Source: an uncultured Desulfovibrio sp. (GTDB lineage Bacteria; Desulfobacterota; Desulfovibrionia; Desulfovibrionales; Desulfovibrionaceae). From it: a stretch of 5,093 nt of DNA. The stretch covers positions 1-5,093 of the forward strand of contig CAMBWG010000190.1 in NCBI GenBank assembly GCA_945871415.1. The letters are read 5' to 3'. Within the stretch, counting starts at the first letter, position 1, and each line of letters begins with the position of its first letter. The translations under genes were made by a program, and so were the position numbers. The notes under the pieces are model-generated. The model was not told where the DNA came from and did not search any database. It saw nothing but the letters and a program-made list of their open reading frames with translations. Shown here in pieces: positions 1 to 5,093 of the stretch.

Positions 1-454
1 CGCGCATCAGGCCGAAGCGGGGGCGGATCTCGTCGCGGAACTTGGTCTGGATCTGATAGAGACGCACAGGCAGCTGACGATAGGAGCGCACCTCGCCGCG
101 CACCAGATCGGTGATGACTTCCTCGTGCGTGGGGCCGAGACAGTAGTCGCGATCGTTGCGATCCTTGAAGCGCAGCAGCTCCTTGCCGTAAAAGACCCAG
201 CGGCCGCTTTCCTTCCAGAGGTCCGCGGGCTGCACCATGGGCATGAGCAGCTCGTCGAAACCGGCCTTTTCCATTTCCTCGCGGATGATGTTTTCCACGT
301 TGCGGATGGCCCGCAGGCCCAGCGGCAGATAGGTGTAAATGCCCGAGGTCAGGCGGCGCGCCATGCCCGCCCGCAGCAGCAGCTTGTGGCTTGCCACCTC
401 GGCATCGGCGGGCGTTTCCTTGAGCGTGGGAATATACGAAGAGCTGTAACGCAT
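1..454 (-). CDS. proS: Prolyl-tRNA synthetase, N-terminal part (runs off left edge)
   Basis: Class II aminoacyl-tRNA synthetase that charges tRNA-Pro with proline in the cytoplasm. The first 151 residues are visible and the rest lies beyond position 1. The N-terminus reads [20 protein letters not shown], followed by the family block [10 protein letters not shown] (residues 37-46). The proline-site TxE loop lies in GPTHEE (107-112). The class II motif 2 region [13 protein letters not shown] (139-151) ends at the window edge. All match the long bacterial ProRS type as I know it. The start is the ATG at 454-452, one base after the ispG stop codon. The ribosome-binding site AAAGGA (470-465) lies inside the last ispG codons, about 10 nt from the ATG, so expression is probably coupled to ispG. 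The truncation is only the window boundary; no frameshift is seen. Confidence 0.96.
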   Translation of the reverse strand, partial: MRYSSSYIPTLKETPADAEVASHKLLLRAGMARRLTSGIYTYLPLGLRAIRNVENIIREEMEKAGFDELLMPMVQPADLWKESGRWVFYGKELLRFKDRNDRDYCLGPTHEEVITDLVRGEVRSYRQLPVRLYQIQTKFRDEIRPRFGLMR

Positions 455-455
455 G

Positions 456-1529
456 TTAATTGTATCCTTTTTCGGTAAGCAGTGCCTGAAGTTCTTCCAT
501 AAAGGCCGCAAGCAGAGCATCCTGCCCGCGAACGGAGCGGATGACTTCCCCCTTGCGAAAGATGATGCCCTTGTCCCGTCCGCCGGCAAGGCCCAGATCC
601 GCTTCGCGCGCTTCGCCCGGGCCGTTGACCACGCAGCCCATGACGGCGACCTTGATGGGCGCGGTGGACTCGGCCAGACGCGCCTCCACGGCCGCGGCCA
701 GCGCAAACAGATCAATTTCCGTGCGGCCGCAGGTGGGGCAGGAAATGATTTCCGGCCCGCGGCTGCGCAGCCCCAGCGCGCGCAGAATCTCCCAGGCCAC
801 GGTCACTTCCTCCGCCGGATCGGCCGTCAGCGAAACGCGCAGCGTGTCGCCGATACCCTCGCGCAGCAGAATGCCGAGGCCCACGGCCGACTTGACCGTG
901 CCGCGCATCAGCCCCCCGGCTTCGGTGACGCCGATATGCAGCGGATAATCGCAGGCCCGCGCCAGAGCCTCATACGCCGCAATGGTGTCCGTCACGGACG
1001 AGGACTTGAGAGAAATCTTGGTATCATAAAAACCGCGGCGCTCCAGCAGACGCACGTGATTCAGCGCGCTTTCCACCATGGCCTGAGGACAGGGGCCGCC
1101 GTACCTGCGCAGCAGCTCCTTTTCCACGGAGCCGGAATTGACGCCAATACGTATGACGGCGCCGTGAGCCTTGGCCGCGTCAACGACGCGATCCACATGC
1201 TCCGCCGGGCCGATGTTCCCGGGATTGATGCGCAGCCCCTCCAGTCCGGACTCCAGCGCGGCCACGGCAAGCCTGTAATCAAAATGTATATCCGCAATGA
1301 GCGGCACGGGCGATGCCGCGCGAATGGCCGCCAAAGCTTTGACGGCCGCCTCGTCGGGCACGGCCAGCCGCACGGCTTCGCACCCGCGCTTCACCAGCCG
1401 GGCAATCTGTGCCGTCGTGGCGTCCACGTCGCGGGTATCGGTATTGGTCATGCTCTGCACCATCACGGGCGCGCCGCCGCCAATGGCAAGCGGGCCAAGC
1501 CTGATGGCGCGGCTCTGGCGCTGCGTCAT
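456..1529 (-). CDS. ispG: 4-hydroxy-3-methylbut-2-en-1-yl diphosphate synthase (IspG/GcpE)
   Basis: Enzyme of the MEP (non-mevalonate) isoprenoid pathway: it reductively converts MEcPP to HMBPP using a 4Fe-4S cluster. The protein is 357 aa, normal for the two-domain bacterial form. An N-terminal TIM-barrel holds [12 protein letters not shown] (24-35) and the family stretch LRINPGNIG (99-107). The C-terminal cluster domain has [11 protein letters not shown] (264-274) and [17 protein letters not shown] (297-313). Cluster ligands are C264, C267 and C299, and the conserved acidic residue is E306; all sit six positions before their E. coli counterparts from memory. The reading frame is open up to 1637, but the ATG at 1529-1527 is chosen because the family sequence begins there and a GGGGAGG ribosome-binding site lies 7 nt upstream. 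It is the first gene of an ispG-proS unit with a 1-nt gap. Confidence 0.97.
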   Translation of the reverse strand: MTQRQSRAIRLGPLAIGGGAPVMVQSMTNTDTRDVDATTAQIARLVKRGCEAVRLAVPDEAAVKALAAIRAASPVPLIADIHFDYRLAVAALESGLEGLRINPGNIGPAEHVDRVVDAAKAHGAVIRIGVNSGSVEKELLRRYGGPCPQAMVESALNHVRLLERRGFYDTKISLKSSSVTDTIAAYEALARACDYPLHIGVTEAGGLMRGTVKSAVGLGILLREGIGDTLRVSLTADPAEEVTVAWEILRALGLRSRGPEIISCPTCGRTEIDLFALAAAVEARLAESTAPIKVAVMGCVVNGPGEAREADLGLAGGRDKGIIFRKGEVIRSVRGQDALLAAFMEELQALLTEKGYN

Positions 1530-1573
1530 GGGCAAACCTCCCCTGAGGCGGACATCATGCGGCCCGCCGTTTT

Positions 1574-1620
1574 CCCCTCCGCCAGCGTCCCGAATCGCCG
1601 CGATCCGGCATGCGGAGGGG
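1574..1620 (-). repeat. 9-bp perfect inverted repeat in the ispG leader
   Basis: CCCCTCCGC (1574-1582) and GCGGAGGGG (1612-1620) are exact reverse complements separated by 29 nt. It starts 45 nt upstream of the ispG ATG. If the candidate promoter at 1628-1656 is used, the transcript would begin almost exactly at the 5' arm, giving a leader RNA capped by this stem. No T-tract follows on either strand, so it is not an intrinsic terminator. A protein-binding site is the alternative. Confidence 0.45.
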
Positions 1621-1627
1621 CGTCCGC

Positions 1628-1656
1628 AGCATTCCACCGGCTTCGCGGATTGTCAA
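1628..1656 (-). promoter_or_regulatory. Candidate sigma70-type promoter for ispG-proS
   Basis: Reading the minus strand, a perfect TTGACA (1656-1651) is followed by a 17-nt spacer and AATGCT (1633-1628). The -10 matches TATAAT at only three of six positions, but it is preceded by TG plus one base (1636-1634), the extended -10 arrangement. The predicted start is near 1621, leaving a leader of about 92 nt before the ispG ATG. The perfect -35 and correct spacing are the support; the weak -10 is the reason for caution. Confidence 0.35.
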
Positions 1657-1701
1657 ACCCCTTGTGTCTCCAAAAGGGATTTTTACATAAAAAATTAAAA
1701 A

Positions 1702-1717
1702 CGGCACATAGCTTGCA
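1702..1717 (+). promoter_or_regulatory. Sigma54 (RpoN) -24/-12 promoter driving the FlgO operon
   Basis: The element reads CGGCAC, five bases, then TTGCA. Compared with the standard RpoN consensus TGGCACG-N4-TTGCW it matches 10 of 12 specified positions. The invariant GG (1703-1704) and GC (1715-1716) doublets are at the required 10-bp spacing. The start is expected around 1727-1729, giving an untranslated leader of roughly 195 nt. It sits in an AT-rich patch with A-runs on both sides. RpoN promoters need an enhancer-binding ATPase acting from upstream, here in the ispG leader region; no activator site is recognised with confidence. Confidence 0.6.
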
Positions 1718-1836
1718 TATAAAAAATCAGCCGTTGTTTTTTTGCCGCGTGCCGCAGGGGCAACCCGCCGCATGCCGGAGCAGTTCAGCCCAGACAGGGA
1801 CGGGGCGCGCATGCGTCCGTCCGATGGTCGCCGCTC

Positions 1837-1866
1837 TTGCGAAAGGCCGCGCCTCCATCGTATAAC
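1837..1866 (+). promoter_or_regulatory. Weak candidate sigma70-type promoter, second start for the FlgO operon
   Basis: TTGCGA (1837-1842) and TATAAC (1861-1866) are separated by 18 nt. The -10 matches five of six consensus positions and the -35 four of six. Transcription would begin near 1873, about 50 nt before the first FlgO ATG. It could give basal expression independent of the sigma54 element, but such matches also arise by chance. Confidence 0.25.
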
Positions 1867-1868
1867 AG

Positions 1869-1902
1869 TTGCGGTCACGTTTTATCCGTGAAATTTCCGC
1901 AA
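1869..1902 (+). promoter_or_regulatory. Leader hairpin immediately upstream of the FlgO lipoprotein RBS
   Basis: TTGCGGTCACG (1869-1879) pairs with CGTGA (1887-1891) and CCGCAA (1897-1902), giving an 11-bp stem with a 7-nt loop and a 5-nt bulge on the 3' side. It ends 9 nt before the AAAGGA ribosome-binding site (1912-1917). A competing pairing is ACGTTT (1877-1882) with AAACGT (1904-1909). It could affect translation or mRNA stability; no known riboswitch class is recognised. Confidence 0.35.
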
Positions 1903-1924
1903 GAAACGTACAAAGGATCTCGCC

Positions 1925-2581
1925 ATGACATTTACCTTCGCTCGCTGCCTGCGGCTGTTCCTGCTCCCGCTGGTTGCCCTCAGTCTTGCCGGCTGCGCCG
2001 GCGGAGGCGCGCAGACGCCTACCTCCTCCGGCTATACGGATGCGATGGAAATCAAGCTCAAGTGCCGGGAAATGGCCGATCAGATGCTTGCCACCATGCC
2101 CAATAGCGCTCTGGAAGGCTTTGTGGCCATGCCGACATCCTTCGTCAATAAAAACAACACCAGCCAGAGTTCCCCTCTGGGACGTCTGCTGGCGGAATCC
2201 ATGTACTATGAGTTCAACCAGCGCGGCTTTCCCACCCGGGAATATCGCCTGAGCGGCGTTATTTCCAGCATGGGCGGCAGAAATGATCTGGCGCTGGCCT
2301 CCAGCCAGCTCTCCGCCGTCAAGGGGCAGAAGTGGGCAGCGCTGCTCGTGGGCACCTATCTGGTGGACAAGGACGCCACCTTCGTCAACGCCCGGCTTGT
2401 GCGCGCCAGCGACGGCCTTGTGCTGCGCACGGCCCAGCTTGTGCTCGTCAATACGCCCATCGTCGAGCGCCTGCTTTCCGACGCCCCCCGCGACAAGGAA
2501 GGCAATCCCGTAAAGCCTCTGTACCCGCCTCTGTATCAGCCGGTGAACCGGGGCTCGCTCACCATCACGCAGGGCCGCTAA
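1925..2581 (+). CDS. FlgO-family outer-membrane lipoprotein
   Basis: Predicted 218-aa lipoprotein. A signal sequence with a hydrophobic core (about residues 9-22) ends in the lipobox LAGC, with lipidated C24. Position +2 is Ala rather than Asp, which favours the outer membrane by the E. coli rule. A linker follows, then a FlgO-type domain at about 45-178: SPLGRLLAESMYYEFNQRGF (83-102), LVGTYLV (141-147) and ARLVRASDGLVLRTAQ (156-171). The last 40 residues are a Pro-rich tail absent from the paralogue at 2881. Vibrio FlgO is an outer-membrane protein needed for flagellar stability; a similar role here is inferred. The start has AAAGGA (1912-1917) 7 nt upstream. It is the first gene of a three-gene unit, 16 nt before the next, with a sigma54-type promoter upstream. 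The symbol is left blank because two paralogues are present. Confidence 0.83.
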   Translation: MTFTFARCLRLFLLPLVALSLAGCAGGGAQTPTSSGYTDAMEIKLKCREMADQMLATMPNSALEGFVAMPTSFVNKNNTSQSSPLGRLLAESMYYEFNQRGFPTREYRLSGVISSMGGRNDLALASSQLSAVKGQKWAALLVGTYLVDKDATFVNARLVRASDGLVLRTAQLVLVNTPIVERLLSDAPRDKEGNPVKPLYPPLYQPVNRGSLTITQGR

Positions 2582-2597
2582 GGCCGAGGAGATTTCC

Positions 2598-2870
2598 ATG
2601 AAAACGACGCTTGTCTGCACCCTTGCCGCCGCCCTGCTCCTTGCTGCCGCGCCGGCCTTCTGCGCCACCATGAGCAGCGGCTCCGACAACAGCAAGAACC
2701 TCTGCCGCCGCTATCTTGCCGAGGGTGAAAAATTCCGTACCCAGAACCGGTACGAACTGGCCCGTCAAAGCTACGCGCAGGCTCTGTCCATCTGTAATGA
2801 CGGTCGGGATATCGCCGCCGCCAAGCAGGGCCTGAATACCATCGAACTCTTGCTGCGCACCATGCGCTAA
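2598..2870 (+). CDS. Small exported protein with TPR-like helical repeat
   Basis: A 90-aa protein whose precise family I do not recognise. Residues 1 to about 22 form a signal peptide: MKTT, an Ala/Leu-rich core, and a cleavage region around APAFCA (18-23). No lipobox is present. The mature part is mostly helical. The stretch RRYLAEGEKFRTQNRYELARQSYAQALSIC (37-66) has the spacing of a tetratricopeptide repeat, with a small residue at helix turns and the typical YxxAL-like segment, followed by another helix (71-89). Two cysteines (C36, C66) flank the TPR-like unit and could form a disulfide in the periplasm. The ribosome-binding site GAGGAG (2586-2591) lies 6 nt before the ATG. Being wedged between two FlgO-domain genes suggests a periplasmic adaptor acting with them; this is inference. 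Confidence 0.8.
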   Translation: MKTTLVCTLAAALLLAAAPAFCATMSSGSDNSKNLCRRYLAEGEKFRTQNRYELARQSYAQALSICNDGRDIAAAKQGLNTIELLLRTMR

Positions 2871-2880
2871 GGATACTCTC

Positions 2881-3510
2881 ATGCGGAAAATAACTCTTCC
2901 TCTCATCCTCGCGCTCGGTCTGCTGCTTCCCTGCGCCACCGCCCATACCGCTCTTGCCGCCAGCGTGCCCTCCGCCGCGGACAGCATCGGCAGACAGCTC
3001 GACAAGCAGATGGTGCAGCGCTATGCCGCCAAGACCACCGATGACGACCTGTCACAGAGCGAACGTGAAAACCGTATGCGCGCCCGCACCATCATCATGG
3101 GCACCGTGGCCGCGGATCTCAACGATCTTAACTCCAGCTGCCCTCTGGCACGTCAGATGACGGAAGAAATCTCCCGTTATCTCGTCAGCAAGGGCTACCG
3201 CTTTCAGGAACTGCGCAAGGGCAGCTACATTCGTTTCCACCCCGAAACCGGCGAACTTCTCCTCACCCGCAACGTGCGCCAGCTGGCCAGCCGCGTCGGT
3301 ACAAGCCATGCCGTTCTGGCAGGCACATACGTCGTCAGCGCCGACAATGTCCGCTTTACCATGCGCCTGATTCACACCACTTCCAATGAAGTGCTGGCCA
3401 TGGGGACGGCTACCGTCTCCATCAACAACGACGTGCTCCCCCTGCTCTACGATTTCAACTCCAGCAGTCGTTCCAACCTGCTCACCGGCACGGGATCCGG
3501 CCTGCAATAG
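2881..3510 (+). CDS. FlgO-family periplasmic protein, second paralogue
   Basis: A 209-aa exported protein. The signal peptide spans about residues 1-26, with cleavage near HTALA-A. The only early Cys (C18, in LLPC) is not a valid lipobox, so this copy is probably soluble or peripherally bound, unlike its lipoprotein paralogue. A charged helical segment (about 36-70) precedes the FlgO-type core: CPLARQMTEEISRYLVSKGY (87-106), LAGTYVV (146-152) and MRLIHTTSNEVLAMGTATVSI (161-181). Spacing from the PL motif to the GTY motif is within one residue of that in the gene at 1925, which supports shared ancestry. It has a Ser/Gly-rich tail. The ribosome-binding site AAGGA (2869-2873) overlaps the previous stop codon and sits 7 nt before the ATG, so translation is probably coupled. 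It is the last gene of the unit; the terminator is 114 nt downstream. Confidence 0.82.
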   Translation: MRKITLPLILALGLLLPCATAHTALAASVPSAADSIGRQLDKQMVQRYAAKTTDDDLSQSERENRMRARTIIMGTVAADLNDLNSSCPLARQMTEEISRYLVSKGYRFQELRKGSYIRFHPETGELLLTRNVRQLASRVGTSHAVLAGTYVVSADNVRFTMRLIHTTSNEVLAMGTATVSINNDVLPLLYDFNSSSRSNLLTGTGSGLQ

Positions 3511-3534
3511 TCCCGCGCACGGCACGCGCCGCCG

Positions 3535-3614
3535 CGCGGTTTTCCGCTTACTTCGAGCCGGAGGCGCTGTACCGCCGCCCCACATCCCGCTTTTTTAAAG
3601 GCAACACGCTCTAA
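3535..3614 (+). repeat. Intergenic direct repeat, copy A
   Basis: This segment aligns with copy B at 3833-3915 at roughly 79% by hand over about 72 aligned positions, with two single-base gaps in that core. Shared blocks include ACTTCG, GGCGCTGT, CCGCCGCC, CCGC before a T-run, and AAAGGC plus ACGCT. The short stem GCTTT/AAAGGC survives through a G-U pair at 3591/3600. It lies between the last FlgO gene and its terminator, so it should be transcribed as 3' UTR. Confidence 0.6.
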
Positions 3615-3623
3615 AAAGCCCTT

Positions 3624-3657
3624 CGCACGCCCGTTCTCTTGCGGGCGTGCGTTTTTT
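3624..3657 (+). terminator. Rho-independent terminator of the FlgO operon
   Basis: A perfect 10-bp GC-rich stem pairs CGCACGCCCG (3624-3633) with CGGGCGTGCG (3642-3651). The loop is 8 nt and six T follow (3652-3657). It is downstream of all three co-directional genes, 114 nt after the last stop. An A-run at 3613-3617 could give weak activity on the other strand, but no minus-strand gene needs it. Confidence 0.9.
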
Positions 3658-3779
3658 GCGCCATAACCGCGAAACGCGGCGCATGTGCGTCTCCTGACCG
3701 GCCGGGGCTTCCGGCGCGTTTTCCGGCGCCGCACTGTCCGTCCCGGACTTGTCAGCATTTATTTCGTGAGCTCTTTCAG

Positions 3780-3802
3780 TTTGAAATGCGAAGCATTTCA
3801 AA
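3780..3802. repeat. Perfect 10-bp inverted repeat with GAA loop
   Basis: TTTGAAATGC (3780-3789) and GCATTTCAAA (3793-3802) pair perfectly around a 3-nt loop. No T-tract follows on either strand, so it is not a terminator. It overlaps TTGAAA (3781-3786), a possible -35 whose matching -10 (CATAGG, 3804-3809) is poor. It may be an operator, an RNA hairpin, or the left end of the repeat element whose conserved part is copy B. Confidence 0.55.
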
Positions 3803-3832
3803 GCATAGGGCCTGTCGTTTCGCGGAACAAAA

Positions 3833-3915
3833 CGCTGTTTTTTCGCTCACTTCGGTCCGGGCGGCGCTGTGCCGCCGCCTCGCGTTCCGCCTTTTTCAAA
3901 GGCAGAACGCTCCAA
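3833..3915 (+). repeat. Intergenic direct repeat, copy B, in the ychF leader
   Basis: This is the second copy of the element at 3535-3614 and is better structured. One hairpin is GGCGGC (3860-3865) with GCCGCC (3871-3876) around a 5-nt loop. A second is GCGTTC (3882-3887) with GAACGC (3905-3910) enclosing GCCTTT/AAAGGC (3889-3894/3898-3903), with one mismatch and a 3-nt loop. An alternative pairs GCGGAAC (3822-3828) with GTTCCGC (3884-3890) and would disrupt the second hairpin. The element ends 30 nt before the ychF ATG. No T-tract follows. Confidence 0.6.
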
Positions 3916-3944
3916 CATCACTACAGATACACAAAGGAGTCGTC

Positions 3945-5045
<1,101 letters not shown>

Positions 5046-5061
5046 GAAAGAAAGTTCTTCT

Positions 5062-5080
5062 GGGGGGAAGGGAACCCCCT
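5062..5080 (+). terminator. Possible start of the ychF terminator (cut by window edge)
   Basis: A G-run (5062-5067) and a C-run (5075-5079) can form a 5-bp stem plus a G-T wobble around AAGGGAA, 17 nt after the ychF stop. No T-tract follows within the window. It could be a short terminator, the left half of a longer one reaching past 5093, or chance. Confidence 0.25.
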
Positions 5081-5093
5081 CTGCTAGCGCGAG

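Larger units (their letters stand above)
1530..1924. promoter_or_regulatory. Divergent intergenic region between ispG and the FlgO operon
   Basis: This 395-nt stretch contains no convincing gene; open frames crossing it are continuations of shadow frames. From left to right it holds the ispG leader with an inverted repeat (1574-1620), a candidate ispG promoter on the minus strand (1628-1656), an AT-rich patch (about 1678-1743) carrying a sigma54-type element on the plus strand (1702-1717), a GC-rich leader of roughly 200 nt, and a hairpin just before the first FlgO gene's ribosome-binding site (1869-1902). The AT-rich patch stands out sharply from the surrounding GC-rich sequence. Confidence 0.7.
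3511..3944. other. 434-nt intergenic region before ychF
   Basis: No gene is supported here. The plus frame that extends the ychF reading frame back to 3639 lacks a ribosome-binding site, runs through the terminator and repeat, and is not part of YchF. The region holds, in order, repeat copy A (3535-3614), the FlgO operon terminator (3624-3657), a small CCGCG-AAA-CGCGG hairpin (3667-3679), GC-rich sequence with nothing recognisable up to about 3779, a perfect hairpin (3780-3802), and repeat copy B (3833-3915), which falls in the ychF leader. No strong ychF promoter is visible. Confidence 0.7.

Noticed and set aside
1530..1637. 36-codon N-terminal extension of ispG to the ATG at 1637
   Set aside because: It has no ribosome-binding site, carries the 9-bp inverted repeat, and lies outside the known IspG N-terminus. 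The GGGGAGG site marks 1529 as the start.
1700..1743. Inverted repeat AACGGC/GCCGTT followed by T7, resembling a terminator
   Set aside because: The stem is only 6 bp with a 24-nt loop, no transcript is expected to enter from the left on the plus strand, and the loop contains the sigma54-type promoter.
453..1865. Long open frame of 470 codons on the plus strand
   Set aside because: It lies antisense to ispG, which has unmistakable family motifs. Its translation is rich in Arg, His, Gly and Ala without domain character, as expected of a shadow frame in GC-rich DNA.
1727..2695. Open frame of 322 codons on the minus strand
   Set aside because: It is antisense to the FlgO lipoprotein gene, which has a signal peptide, lipobox, ribosome-binding site and recognisable domain. 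The minus frame has no recognisable motif.
3667..3682. CCGCG-AAA-CGCGG hairpin after the operon terminator
   Set aside because: The 5-bp stem has no T-tract and sits in GC-rich sequence where such short stems are expected by chance.
3749..3777. TTGTCA as a -35 for a ychF promoter
   Set aside because: No acceptable -10 is found at 15-18 nt downstream; the sequence there is pyrimidine-rich and unlike TATAAT.
3639..3944. 102-codon N-terminal extension of the ychF frame
   Set aside because: The family sequence begins at the ATG at 3945 with a good ribosome-binding site. The extension starts inside the operon terminator and runs through repeat copy B.

Overview
This window looks like a chromosomal segment from a GC-rich Gram-negative bacterium. 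The protein sequences and the ispG-proS pairing suggest a Desulfovibrio-type sulfate reducer (Desulfovibrionaceae), but that is inference from recall and no search was run. There is no mobile element, CRISPR array, tRNA or rRNA gene. Five complete genes and one partial gene can be supported.

Left part, minus strand (1-1529): ispG, the 4Fe-4S enzyme of the MEP isoprenoid pathway, is followed after a single base by proS (prolyl-tRNA synthetase), which runs off the left edge. A candidate sigma70-type promoter and a 9-bp inverted repeat lie in the ispG leader.

Middle, plus strand (1925-3510): a tight three-gene operon encodes exported proteins. The first is a lipoprotein with a FlgO-type domain, the second a small secreted protein with a TPR-like helical pair, and the third a non-lipidated periplasmic FlgO-type paralogue. 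The 395-nt divergent region between ispG and this operon holds a well-matched sigma54 (RpoN) -24/-12 element at 1702-1717 pointing into the operon. FlgO proteins are linked to the flagellum in Vibrio, and flagellar genes in many bacteria use RpoN, so the promoter and the gene content point the same way. The operon ends in a strong intrinsic terminator at 3624-3657.

Right part, plus strand (3945-5045): a complete ychF/OLA1-family ATPase gene. The 434-nt gap before it contains two diverged direct-repeat copies of an approximately 80-nt element (3535-3614 and 3833-3915), a perfect 10-bp hairpin at 3780-3802, and mutually exclusive pairings in the right-hand copy.

Most of the window is ordinary housekeeping sequence. 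The parts worth a second look are the FlgO-TPR-FlgO operon with its candidate sigma54 promoter, and the structured repeat element flanking the operon terminator and the ychF leader.
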